A stretch of DNA of 37,409 nucleotides from assembly GCA_024695565.1 (NCBI GenBank), contig JAILHX010000134.1, positions 1 to 37,409 on the forward strand, in the 5' to 3' direction. This DNA comes from Saccharofermentans sp. (GTDB taxonomy: Bacteria > Bacillota_A > Clostridia > Saccharofermentanales > Saccharofermentanaceae). Positions 15,959-24,396 of the stretch are shown here, piece after piece. Both the position numbers and the translations under genes were made by a program. The notes beneath the pieces are model-generated. The model did not search any database, was not told the DNA's origin, and saw only the letters and a program-made list of their open reading frames with translations. Positions within the stretch are counted from its first letter, which is position 1. Every line of letters begins with the position of its first letter.

Positions 15959-17058
15959 TGGCAGACAAGTCAAAAAAGGATTCCAAGGTTTTATCAAGAT
16001 TAATAATCGCTCTCGTACTGGCAGTATTGTCTTTTGCGATACTCTGGTTCGTGCAAAGGCTACTTATGCCCAAGTACCAGAGAGGCGTTATCGAAGGCTC
16101 ATTCACCGAAGAGTACTACAGGGAAAATGTTCCGCATGATGTCATCTTTTTCGGTGACTGCGACGCATACGAGAGCTATTCACCGATCAAGATGTACGAA
16201 GAGTTCGGAATCTCCGCATATGTCAGAGGTTCGGGCGAGCAGTATATCTGCCAGTCCTACTATCTCCTGAAGGATGTTCTGCAGACTGAGACACCTAAGG
16301 TCGTCGTATTGTCCATCCACAATCTTCAGTTCGATGTTCCGCGCAATGAAGCCTATAACAGAATGACATTGGACGGCATGAGGTGGTCACAGAATAAGAT
16401 CGATGCCATCAACGCTTCCATGACTGAAGGTGAGACGTTCGCATCTTATGTATTCCCGATCCTCAGATATCACGACAGATGGAGTGAACTTACAAGGACT
16501 GATATCGAGCACGTGTTCTCGAAAGACATCACCTCACACAACGGCTACTACATGCGCTGCGATATTAAGCCGCAGGGCAATTTCCCGCCTTCAATGGCGC
16601 TTGTAGATTACAGCTTCGGTGAGAATGCAATGTCTTATCTTGATAAGATCAGAGAGCTCTGCGAAGAGAACGGCATAGAACTTCTCCTAGTCCGTGCTCC
16701 CATCGAATACGGCTGGCACGAGCAGTGGGATCAGAACGTCGAAGAGTATGCTGCAAAGTACGGCCTCACTTACCTCAACTTCAACGACTATGCTGATGAG
16801 ATGGGTCTTGATATGAGCGTCGATACGTACGATGCAGGACTTCACCTCAACATTTACGGAGCAGAGAAACTCAGCGTTTTCTTTGGTCAGTATCTTGTGG
16901 ACCATTACGATCTGACAGATTACAGGACTGTCCCCGAAGTCGCTGCCGAATATGAGAAGGATATACAGTTCTATAACGACATGCGTGATGCCCAGCTCTA
17001 CGAGATAGAGACCTACGGCGAACTGGTCAATTACGGGGCAAATGCGATTGAGAACTGA
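15958..17058 (+). CDS. SGNH/DltD-like membrane-anchored protein with Cys at the nucleophile position
   Basis: The 366-residue protein has one N-terminal membrane helix (about 13-35) and an extracytoplasmic domain resembling SGNH hydrolases and DltD/AlgX-like acyl-transfer partners. FFGDCDAYESYSP at 64-76 aligns with the usual G-x-S block, but Cys68 stands where Ser is expected. The C-terminal block DAGLHLNIYGA (292-302) keeps the Asp and His of the catalytic triad. Known relatives O-acetylate glycans or help D-alanylate teichoic acid on the outer side of the membrane. Whether the Cys form is active is unknown. The gene is coupled to the upstream glycosyltransferases, so modification of the glycan they build is a reasonable inference. 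A terminator follows. Confidence 0.78.
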   Translation: MADKSKKDSKVLSRLIIALVLAVLSFAILWFVQRLLMPKYQRGVIEGSFTEEYYRENVPHDVIFFGDCDAYESYSPIKMYEEFGISAYVRGSGEQYICQSYYLLKDVLQTETPKVVVLSIHNLQFDVPRNEAYNRMTLDGMRWSQNKIDAINASMTEGETFASYVFPILRYHDRWSELTRTDIEHVFSKDITSHNGYYMRCDIKPQGNFPPSMALVDYSFGENAMSYLDKIRELCEENGIELLLVRAPIEYGWHEQWDQNVEEYAAKYGLTYLNFNDYADEMGLDMSVDTYDAGLHLNIYGAEKLSVFFGQYLVDHYDLTDYRTVPEVAAEYEKDIQFYNDMRDAQLYEIETYGELVNYGANAIEN

Positions 17059-17121
17059 CCCGCTCTCATCGTTTTGATCCGGGGCATATCACATCTTCTA
17101 TATTAATTAGGCATTTTAGAG

Positions 17122-17152
17122 TAAAAAATACGGGCGTTTTCCCTCATTTTTG
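17122..17152 (+). terminator. Terminator after the glycan genes
   Basis: AAAAAT and GGG on the left pair with CCC and ATTTTT on the right across a 2-base internal loop and a CGTTTT loop. It divides the glycosyltransferase unit from the lipoprotein-TGL unit. The following 65 bases should hold a promoter. CATAAT at 17181-17186 is a possible -10, but no good -35 is seen. Confidence 0.55.
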
Positions 17153-17219
17153 TAGCACGCGGGATTTGGGCTTGGTGTATCATAATACGGTGTCATAGAA
17201 CGAATATGGAGGATGGTAT

Positions 17220-17786
17220 ATGAGATTTACTAAGACAGCAGCTCTTATCATGAGTTTAGGCATAGTAGCAGGCAGCGTTGCAGCATGCAGCGAACCCGAG
17301 CCTGTATCTTCCGATATCAATATTATCGCTTCCCAGGATCAGGGCAGCAGCGTCGTTTCAACTGACGAGCATTTTAATCCTGAAGCTGAGAGCCAGAATT
17401 ATGTTTTCACACGCAAGGGCTATAACTACATCGTAGGCACAGTCTTCGATGAATCAGCATTGCCCGAGGAGCCTTCCGAATACTTCGAGACAGCTTCCTG
17501 CGCCGGAGAAGGAATGGCTATGGCATACAGATTCGGCACTTCTTTCTGGGTCGAATTGTACACAGAGTCTGACGTAATCGCTGCTATCTATCTTACTGAC
17601 GATACAGTTGCAACAGCTGAAGGCATTTCGATCGGAAGCACAAAGGATCAGGTTAAGGAAGCTTACGGAGATCCTCTCGAAGAGACAGATTATCTTATCC
17701 AGTACAAGAAGGGCTCATGCCTGCTTCAGTTCGAATTCAATGCAGAAGGTACAGTAGAGAAGATCGTTTATTTTGATAAGCAGTAA
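17220..17786 (+). CDS. Lipoprotein LpA, paralogue of the lipoprotein at 23826
   Basis: This 188-residue protein has a lipoprotein signal with the lipobox VAAC and the lipidated Cys at 23. A disordered Ser/Gln/Asp-rich linker runs to about residue 60. The folded part has two landmarks: SCAGEGM near the middle, and ISIGSTKDQVKEAYGDP near the C-terminal end. The latter resembles the SmpA/OmlA/BLIP-like repeat GxTxxxVxxxxGxP, which is common in envelope assembly lipoproteins and inhibitory proteins. The lipoprotein at 23826 has the same length, the same Cys position and both motifs. GGAGG at 17208-17212 gives a clear start. TGL3 begins two bases after its stop codon, so LpA is probably expressed with TGL3-TGL6. 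Confidence 0.85.
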   Translation: MRFTKTAALIMSLGIVAGSVAACSEPEPVSSDINIIASQDQGSSVVSTDEHFNPEAESQNYVFTRKGYNYIVGTVFDESALPEEPSEYFETASCAGEGMAMAYRFGTSFWVELYTESDVIAAIYLTDDTVATAEGISIGSTKDQVKEAYGDPLEETDYLIQYKKGSCLLQFEFNAEGTVEKIVYFDKQ

Positions 17787-17788
17787 TA

Positions 17789-19153
17789 ATGGGTAAACGC
17801 GTTAAGAAATATAAGTTCAACGTAATGAGGTTTTTGGGATTTGCGGTTCTTCCGCTTATCTCGGGAGCCTTATTAGGTGTTATGGGCGCTTATGTTTTTT
17901 ACAACGTGGTTATTGATAATATTGAGAGCAAGAGACTCACGGAAGTCGATATCGAGTATGGTCATCCGATCACACTCGATTGTTTTTTTACTAAGATCCC
18001 GCCGAACACGAAGTTCATCACTAACGTCAGCCAGATCGATACAGGTATGCTCGCATCTTATGACATCGCCATCGACTGCGGCGGACATATAGTTCATTCG
18101 GTTCTTAACGTTGTTGACCGCACGGCTCCCACGGCTAAGCCCGTACCGGTCGAGATGTATGCCGGCGTTGCACCTGAGCCGAAGACACTCGTAACTGATG
18201 TTTTCGACATGACGGATGTTCACTGCACATATAACGACGGCGAGCCTGATCTTACAAAGGGCGGAAACTTTGATGTCGATGTCAGACTTACGGATACGAG
18301 CGGCAACTATTCTGTTATCGCCGTTCCTTTTTATGTAAAGGCTGACACACAGGCTCCTACGATCTACGGCACACACGATATTGACATAATGGTAGGAAGC
18401 GACTCTATCGTTTACAGAGAAGGCGTAACAGTCTCAGATGACTTTGCTCCCAATCCCACACTTGAGATCGATGCTTCAATGGTAAATCTCAATATCGTTG
18501 GTGATTATCCGGTTACTTACACGGCAACAGATGATGTCGGAAATGTAGCTGAGGTAACCATCACCGTTCACGTTATTCCGATCGCCAATGCGGAAGAGAC
18601 ATCTGAAGTTACCCAGGCATACGTTGAGGAAGCCTACAGAATGGCAAAGGAGATCAACGAGACGATCTTAAGCGAAGACGATACCGATGTAGAGAAGGCT
18701 ATGGCAATCTTCTACTGGGCACATAATCACATCAGCTTCATCCTTGCAACGCCTTCTTATGAGAACTGGGCTGTTGCTGCGATCAACACATTTACGAAGA
18801 GATATTCATCCTGCTATGGTTTATGGGCAGTATGCAAGGCCATGCTGGATGTTGAAGGAATCGAGAATCTCTGCGTTGTCAGAGAACGTTCGGGCTCATG
18901 GGAGAATATCCATTACTGGGCTCTGGTAAAGCTTAACGGCTCCTGGTGGCACTGTGACGCACAGAAGTATATCAACGATTATACCTCCAGGGCTTACTTC
19001 TGTTTCATGATGACAGACTCTGAGATCAGGAACGCTCCGACGAATCACAATTTTGCGAGCGACAATTATCCTGAGCGTGCTGATTATTCAGTGCAGTCGT
19101 ATATTAATGTCTACTCGGGAAAAATATTATCGGGTTTCCCTTATGTAGAGTAA
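17789..19153 (+). CDS. TGL3: membrane-anchored Ig-like and transglutaminase-like protein
   Basis: This 454-residue family member has a short basic cytoplasmic end (MGKRVKKYKF), a membrane helix at about 14-38, Ig-like domains at about 50-262 (including VSDDFAPNPTLEIDAS and YTATDDVGN), and a transglutaminase-like domain at about 275-400. The predicted triad is C342 in SSCYG, H375 in IHYWA and D390 in WHCDA. It lacks the long N-terminal arm of TGL1/2 and the tail of TGL4/5. No ribosome site is evident before the ATG, which sits two bases after the LpA stop, so coupled translation is likely. It is the most divergent of the six in the linker between the Ig-like and catalytic parts. Confidence 0.84.
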   Translation: MGKRVKKYKFNVMRFLGFAVLPLISGALLGVMGAYVFYNVVIDNIESKRLTEVDIEYGHPITLDCFFTKIPPNTKFITNVSQIDTGMLASYDIAIDCGGHIVHSVLNVVDRTAPTAKPVPVEMYAGVAPEPKTLVTDVFDMTDVHCTYNDGEPDLTKGGNFDVDVRLTDTSGNYSVIAVPFYVKADTQAPTIYGTHDIDIMVGSDSIVYREGVTVSDDFAPNPTLEIDASMVNLNIVGDYPVTYTATDDVGNVAEVTITVHVIPIANAEETSEVTQAYVEEAYRMAKEINETILSEDDTDVEKAMAIFYWAHNHISFILATPSYENWAVAAINTFTKRYSSCYGLWAVCKAMLDVEGIENLCVVRERSGSWENIHYWALVKLNGSWWHCDAQKYINDYTSRAYFCFMMTDSEIRNAPTNHNFASDNYPERADYSVQSYINVYSGKILSGFPYVE

Positions 19154-19209
19154 AATAGAGATACAAACCAGATCATTTGATGGGGATCAAAGGAAAAGGA
19201 AAAGAAAAA

Positions 19210-20787
19210 ATGGAGAAGAGAAGACGAATTCTATGCATTGCAGCATGTGTGATGGCAATATGTTCATTAGCCATATTCGTTGCCTGTGATGCCAAAGTTA
19301 ACATCAAAAAAGATGTTCTGATAGAAGCCGGCACTCCGATAACCCTGCAAGCATTCTTCGATGAACAGGTGCCCGATAACGCCATGTTCCTGACGGATAT
19401 TTCAGGGATCGACACAAATATCCCGGCAGTCTATCAGCTCAAGATTCAGTGCGGCAATCAGGAAGAAGATGTCGTACTTAGGATCGAAGACCACACCGGT
19501 CCAACCGGCAATGCTGTTCCCGTATCTATCTACAGTAACTGGAAGATGCCTGATGCGGCAGACTGTGTCGCACACCTTTACGACCTCTCCGGAATCGCGA
19601 GAGTTGAGTATCAGGAAGGCACTCCTGCTTTTACTGCAAGCGGCGAATACAGCGTACCTGTAGTTGTTACCGATGTGTACGGCAACAGCACGGTCATCCC
19701 GGTGCCTTTTACGGTTATCGCTGACCACACCGCTCCGTCCATTATGGGAGCTCACGACTTAGAGCTCGAGGGCAATCCCGATTCTTTGGACTTCTTTGAC
19801 GGCGTAACCGTTACTGACGATTACGACACAGAGCCTGTTATCAAGGTCGATGACTCACTCGTTAAATACGAGGAAGAAGGCACTTATGATCTCATATACA
19901 AGGCCATTGATAAGGCAGGCAATATCGGTACCGTCACCGTAAAGATCACGATCACTCTCCCTGCAGATGCAGAGCCTGTTGAATACGAAGATTACGATGT
20001 CAGCGGCGATCCTTATCCGCTTGCACAGAGTGTTATGGCAGGTCTTTGGAGAGACAGTGACGTAGAGACTGCAAGAGCCATCTTCAACTGGGTTCACGAC
20101 ACATTGTGGTTCAGACTCTTATCCGGATCACGTTCATATGAGGATGCTGCATACAGAGGCTTCTCAAGACATAACGGTGACTGCTATGTTTACTATGCCT
20201 GCTGCAAGATGCTCCTTGATATGGCCGGAATCGAGAACATGAGAGTTGACCGTTATCCGAGATATAACGGCAACATTCACTATTGGCTGCTCGTTAAGCT
20301 CAACGGCGAATGGTACCACTGCGATGCTACTGAAGGTTACAACGACCATCCCGGCATCTGGTTCATGTGTACTGACGAGCAGATCAACGACAGATACCAC
20401 CAGTTCGACGGTTCGCTCTATCCTATGCGAGCAGGCGGTTCGACAAGCTATCTGCCTTCACCGACACCTGTAGAAGAATCAAGTTCTGAAGAGACAATAG
20501 ATCCTTCAGCATCGTCTGACCCGAGCGAGTCTTCCGACCCGTCACAGTCTTCGGATCCAACGGATACCAGTCAGACTGATCCATCCGCGGATACGAGTCC
20601 GTCTTCGAGTGAGACACCTTCATCTGAGACACCACCTCCTTCTTCCGAAGAGACGCCTCCGCCTTCTTCGTCAGAAGATACAACGCCATCATCATCAGAG
20701 GAAACTTCGGATACCCAGCCATCGGCTTCTGATCCTACAGAACCCGCTGCGCCCGATACTTCCGATCCGGGTGGCGGAACCGTCTAA
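19210..20787 (+). CDS. TGL4: membrane-anchored transglutaminase-like protein with a Ser/Thr/Pro/Glu tail
   Basis: With a start at the ATG at 19210 the protein has 525 residues. AGGA and AAAGGA before it favour this start. ATG at 19180 and TTG at 19177 are in frame upstream, but their ribosome sites are poorer. A helix at about 6-26 anchors it. FVAC at the helix end could be an atypical lipobox, although the usual Leu is missing. Two Ig-like regions (about 35-250) contain VTDVYGN and VTVTDDYDTEP. The catalytic domain (about 265-400) has C325, H357 and D372. A tail of about 105 residues follows. It is nearly all Ser, Thr, Pro, Glu and Asp, and it may span the wall or display the enzyme. No LPxTG motif is present. 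Confidence 0.84.
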   Translation: MEKRRRILCIAACVMAICSLAIFVACDAKVNIKKDVLIEAGTPITLQAFFDEQVPDNAMFLTDISGIDTNIPAVYQLKIQCGNQEEDVVLRIEDHTGPTGNAVPVSIYSNWKMPDAADCVAHLYDLSGIARVEYQEGTPAFTASGEYSVPVVVTDVYGNSTVIPVPFTVIADHTAPSIMGAHDLELEGNPDSLDFFDGVTVTDDYDTEPVIKVDDSLVKYEEEGTYDLIYKAIDKAGNIGTVTVKITITLPADAEPVEYEDYDVSGDPYPLAQSVMAGLWRDSDVETARAIFNWVHDTLWFRLLSGSRSYEDAAYRGFSRHNGDCYVYYACCKMLLDMAGIENMRVDRYPRYNGNIHYWLLVKLNGEWYHCDATEGYNDHPGIWFMCTDEQINDRYHQFDGSLYPMRAGGSTSYLPSPTPVEESSSEETIDPSASSDPSESSDPSQSSDPTDTSQTDPSADTSPSSSETPSSETPPPSSEETPPPSSSEDTTPSSSEETSDTQPSASDPTEPAAPDTSDPGGGTV

Positions 20788-20832
20788 GTTGCAAGTAGAC
20801 CTGTTGCGCTGGTAATAAGGTTAGCAATTGCT

Positions 20833-22470
20833 ATGCATAAGACTATCGCGAAAATCGGAGCATTCATATACGTAGCTGCAATCCTTGCGGTTACTGTGAT
20901 TTGTACTGTCAGAGACGCCGACCAGAACCTGATAAAAGAGGTTACGATCGAGTCAGGGTCCCTTATCAGGATCGAGGATTTCTTCAACGATTGTCCCGAC
21001 GATGCCAGATTCGTTACCGATGTGTCGTCAATAGATACCAGGGTTCCCGCTGTTTATCAGTTAAGGGTCGCTTACGATGATGTTTTCGAGAAGGACGTAA
21101 TACTCAGGATCGAAGACCATACGTCACCTAAGGGCGTGCCCGTTCCGAAGGAACAGTACTCCAGAGTCAAGTGGCCCGAGGCATCTGAATGCGTGGGCTA
21201 CCTCTACGATCTGTCAGGAATCGCAACGATCGAATATCAGGACGGCATCCCGGAGATCCACGAGACAGGCGATTATCTGATCCCCGTGGTCGTTACCGAC
21301 TGGTACAACAACCAGACGGTGATCGAGGTTCCGTTCCACGTAATCGTTGACGAGCAGGGTCCCATTATCAAAGGCGTGCACGATTTCGTGTGCACAGGCG
21401 ATCCTGACGAGATGAACTACTACGACGGTGTCACCGTTACTGACGATTACGATGAGTCACCGATAATGCATGTAGATGACTCGGCAGTCAATTACGAGGA
21501 GAACGGCTGTTACGAAATAATATATAAAGCTGTGGATATGGTAGGCAACGTGACCATCATCACTGCAAAGGTAACTGTTGAACTGCCGGTTGAGGAAGAA
21601 GAGACTTCTTCCGAAGACTATGACGATTACGATTACAGTACTACGGGAGATCCTTATGCGCTTGCTTCGAACATCATGTCAGGCCTCTGGCGGGGGAGCG
21701 ATGTCGAGACCGCAAGAGCGATCTTCGACTGGGTCCACAGTCACATCTACTACCAGACGATCTACGGTTCACAGAGTTATGAGAGCGCTGCTTACAGGGG
21801 CTTCTCGAGACGCAACGGTGACTGTTATGTTTACTATTGCTGCTCGAAAATGCTCTTAGACCTTGCGGGTATTCCCAACATGATGGTCACGCGTTCTCCG
21901 GTAATAACAAACGGACACTTCTGGAATCTCGTCTACCTCAACGGCGAATGGTACCACTGCGATGCAACCGTGTTCAGATCACACCCGAGTGTTTACTTCA
22001 TGTGCACTGATGCAGAGATAGACGACTACGCCCACCAGTTCAACGGATCGCTCTATCCGGCACGCGCCGGCGGTTCGACTGAGTATCTGGAGGAAACAAC
22101 TGAAGAGACAGATCCCGAAGAGATAACGGATCCTGATGCGATTAAGGATCCTGATGCAGTTACGGATCCTGATGCAGTTACGGATCCGACTGAATCACTT
22201 GATCCTGATGCAACGACCGATCCGAATGAGACGACGGCTCTGCCGGACGGTTCTGAGACGACAGATCCGACAGGTGATACGGTTCCTTCAAGCGATCCTT
22301 CCGATACTGAACCTACCGTGCCTGAAGAGACTCCAACTTCGCAGTCCGGAGAGACTGAACCCACGGAGCCCACAGAGCCCACGGAACCGACAGTTCCTGA
22401 GCAGGTTCCGTCGGAATCAACTGAGACTGCTGCGCCGGATTCAACTGATCAAGGTGGCGAAAACGTCTAA
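20833..22470 (+). CDS. TGL5: membrane-anchored transglutaminase-like protein with an acidic repeat tail
   Basis: This 545-residue protein begins MHKTIAKIGAF and has a membrane helix at about 8-25. Ig-like regions cover about 35-252 and include VVTDWYNNQTV and VTVTDDYDESP. The transglutaminase-like domain (about 275-400) has C331, H362 and D377. The catalytic Cys is followed by the cysteine pair YCCSK. Residues about 420-545 are a low-complexity tail of Asp, Pro, Thr and Glu with DPDA repeats. It is very similar to TGL6 over 410 residues, apart from the tail. Both genes share the upstream CTGGTAATAAGGTT block, so their duplication included the intergenic region. Only AAGG, 12 bases upstream, is available as a ribosome site. 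Confidence 0.85.
   Translation: MHKTIAKIGAFIYVAAILAVTVICTVRDADQNLIKEVTIESGSLIRIEDFFNDCPDDARFVTDVSSIDTRVPAVYQLRVAYDDVFEKDVILRIEDHTSPKGVPVPKEQYSRVKWPEASECVGYLYDLSGIATIEYQDGIPEIHETGDYLIPVVVTDWYNNQTVIEVPFHVIVDEQGPIIKGVHDFVCTGDPDEMNYYDGVTVTDDYDESPIMHVDDSAVNYEENGCYEIIYKAVDMVGNVTIITAKVTVELPVEEEETSSEDYDDYDYSTTGDPYALASNIMSGLWRGSDVETARAIFDWVHSHIYYQTIYGSQSYESAAYRGFSRRNGDCYVYYCCSKMLLDLAGIPNMMVTRSPVITNGHFWNLVYLNGEWYHCDATVFRSHPSVYFMCTDAEIDDYAHQFNGSLYPARAGGSTEYLEETTEETDPEEITDPDAIKDPDAVTDPDAVTDPTESLDPDATTDPNETTALPDGSETTDPTGDTVPSSDPSDTEPTVPEETPTSQSGETEPTEPTEPTEPTVPEQVPSESTETAAPDSTDQGGENV
22128..22199 (+). repeat. 18-bp tandem repeat in the TGL5 tail
   Basis: GGATCCTGATGC starts at 22128, 22146 and 22164, and GGATCC recurs at 22182, giving a strict 18-base period. 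Translated, it gives the repeated DPDA(V/I)(T/K) unit. It is coding and in frame, so length variation would not break the gene. Confidence 0.9.
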
Positions 22471-22524
22471 GATGTTGTAATCTATTACGCTGGTAATAAG
22501 GTTTAAGTATTTTTGAGAATTACT

Positions 22525-23787
22525 ATGCATAAAACTATCGCGAAAATAGGAGCTTTCTTATACATTGCCGCAATAATTGCGGTAACGGTTATTTTCACGA
22601 TCAGAGATGCCGACAGAAATCTTATAAAAACTGTTACGATCGAAGCGGGGACCGATATCCGTATCGAGGACTTCTTTGTAGATTGTCCTGATGATGCGAG
22701 ATTCGTTACAGACGTATCGTCTATCGATACGGACATTCCCGCAATATATAAGCTCACTGTTTTCTATGGCGAAGCATTCGAGAAAAACGTAACTCTCAAG
22801 ATAGAAGATCACACGGCTCCTAAGGGCATTGCGATCCCGAAGAGTCAGTACGCGAGCCTTGCATGGCCTGAAGCTTCCGAGTGCGTCGGCTATCTTTACG
22901 ACCTGTCGGGAATTGCCAAGATAGAATATCAGAACGGAACTCCCGATTACATTTATACCGGCGATTATATCGTTCCCATTGTCGTTACCGACTGGTACAA
23001 CAATCAGACAGTGATAGACGTTCCTTTCCACGTTATTGACGACCATAACGCGCCGCTCTTCTACGGCATTCACGATATCAACATCGACAATTCCGCCAGT
23101 GCTGTTATTGATTATTTTGACGGCGTTACATGGAAGGACGATTACGATGAGGAGCCCAGGATCAGGGTGGACGATTCCAATGTCGTCATCGGTGAAGAGG
23201 GCTCATATATAGTTACTTATATAGCCGTTGATGAGGCCGGCAATGTCCGAAGGCAGGATGCCACAGTCACTATTAAAGTGCCGGTTTTCGATGACACCTT
23301 ATACGGTGCAGGCGGCGCATGGGATACTGCAGATCACGATGCGATCTATGAGTATGCCATGTCTCTGGCTGAAGAATTAAAAGGTGATACGGATATTGAG
23401 ACTGCCAGAAACATTTTCACATGGGTACACTCATATGTTACTTATGAAGCGGTCTACGGTTATCAGACATTCGAAGACGCGGTCTACAGAGGATTCTGGA
23501 AGCACAGCGGAGACTGTTACGGTTTCTATTGTTGCTGCAAAATACTCCTGGATTGCGCTGGAATTCCCAACATGGGTGTCATAAGATATCCCGTGACTTA
23601 CAATGGTCACTACTGGAATCTCGTATATTTGGATGGAGAGTGGTATCATTGTGATTCGACGAAGTTCATGAATCATCCTGAGATGTACTTCATGATGACT
23701 GACTCACAGATCGGTGACAGCCGTCACCAGTTCGACGGTTCGATGCTGCCTGTAAGGGCAGGAGGAACCCCTGAATATGCCTACTAA
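22525..23787 (+). CDS. TGL6: membrane-anchored transglutaminase-like protein without a tail
   Basis: The start at the ATG at 22525 aligns exactly with that of TGL5 (MHKTIAKIGAF) and gives 420 residues. A TTG at 22513 is in frame but adds four unrelated residues. GAGA lies 6 bases upstream. A membrane helix is at about 8-25, Ig-like regions at about 35-252, and the catalytic domain at about 270-400, with C331, H362 and D377 at the same residue numbers as in TGL5. The Cys is followed by YCCCK, and LLDCAG adds a further cysteine. The protein stops shortly after the HQFDGSMLPVRAGG block, exactly where TGL5 enters its acidic tail, so the tail was either lost here or gained in TGL4/5. Confidence 0.85.
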   Translation: MHKTIAKIGAFLYIAAIIAVTVIFTIRDADRNLIKTVTIEAGTDIRIEDFFVDCPDDARFVTDVSSIDTDIPAIYKLTVFYGEAFEKNVTLKIEDHTAPKGIAIPKSQYASLAWPEASECVGYLYDLSGIAKIEYQNGTPDYIYTGDYIVPIVVTDWYNNQTVIDVPFHVIDDHNAPLFYGIHDINIDNSASAVIDYFDGVTWKDDYDEEPRIRVDDSNVVIGEEGSYIVTYIAVDEAGNVRRQDATVTIKVPVFDDTLYGAGGAWDTADHDAIYEYAMSLAEELKGDTDIETARNIFTWVHSYVTYEAVYGYQTFEDAVYRGFWKHSGDCYGFYCCCKILLDCAGIPNMGVIRYPVTYNGHYWNLVYLDGEWYHCDSTKFMNHPEMYFMMTDSQIGDSRHQFDGSMLPVRAGGTPEYAY

Positions 23788-23825
23788 ATCTATACTATAA
23801 ATAAGGATAATAGGAGAAAAGAAAG

Positions 23826-24392
23826 ATGAAGAAAACAAGAATTATCACAACAGCACTCGGTTTATGCCTTGCAGCATCCATGCTCGCAGGCTGCAGCCAG
23901 GAAACAAGCGGCGAGACAGTTCAGGCTTCCCGTATGGAGGGCGGCCAGACACAGATCTCAGTTGAAGAGTCCGGTGCTCAGGCAGCAACTACTGACGGTT
24001 TTGTATTCACCTATATGGGATACGATATCGTCATGGGTTCTGAAGTACAGCCCTACCTCGATGCATTCGGCGATCCCGAAGATGAATTCGAAGCTGCAAG
24101 CTGCGCCGGTCAGGGAATGGATCACATCTATTCTTATCCCGGATTCTTCCTTTATACAAGAGAAGAGAACGGTGTCAGCATTGTTGACGCAGTACAGATC
24201 ACTGATTCCATTACAAATTACAACGGCGCTCATGTAGGCGATAAGATCGACGACGTTAAGGCTATCTTCGGTGAGCCTGCTGATGACTGGGGCTTCGGCT
24301 TCTCATACGCATCCGGAAATACCGAGCTCCGTTTCTTCTCTGAGAACGGAGAGACTATCGACGAGATCGAGATTATTCTGAAACAGAACTAA
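23826..24392 (+). CDS. Lipoprotein LpB, paralogue of the lipoprotein at 17220
   Basis: This 188-residue lipoprotein has a classical lipobox (MLAGC) with lipidation at Cys23, a short disordered linker rich in Gln/Ser/Glu, and a folded domain. The domain contains the shared SCAGQGM motif and HVGDKIDDVKAIFGEP, the SmpA/BLIP-like repeat seen also in LpA. AGGAGA precedes the ATG. It closes the TGL3-TGL6 array, which is thus bracketed by two copies of the same lipoprotein type. Such small envelope lipoproteins often act as inhibitors or chaperones of neighbouring enzymes. An inhibitor of the transglutaminase-like proteins is a hypothesis only. Confidence 0.86.
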   Translation: MKKTRIITTALGLCLAASMLAGCSQETSGETVQASRMEGGQTQISVEESGAQAATTDGFVFTYMGYDIVMGSEVQPYLDAFGDPEDEFEAASCAGQGMDHIYSYPGFFLYTREENGVSIVDAVQITDSITNYNGAHVGDKIDDVKAIFGEPADDWGFGFSYASGNTELRFFSENGETIDEIEIILKQN

Positions 24393-24396
24393 GAAT

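Noticed and set aside
22128..22199. Possible short CRISPR-like array
   Set aside because: The period is 18 bases without unique spacers, and the sequence is in frame inside TGL5.
22053..22382. Minus-strand frame of 109 codons rich in Gly, Ser and Val
   Set aside because: It is the mirror of the repetitive Asp/Pro/Thr tail of TGL5. There is no ribosome site, and its composition is dictated by the opposite strand.
20430..23787. LPxTG-type sorting signals in the TGL4-TGL6 C-termini
   Set aside because: No LPxTG-like motif followed by a hydrophobic segment and basic residues is present. Anchoring is by the N-terminal helix.
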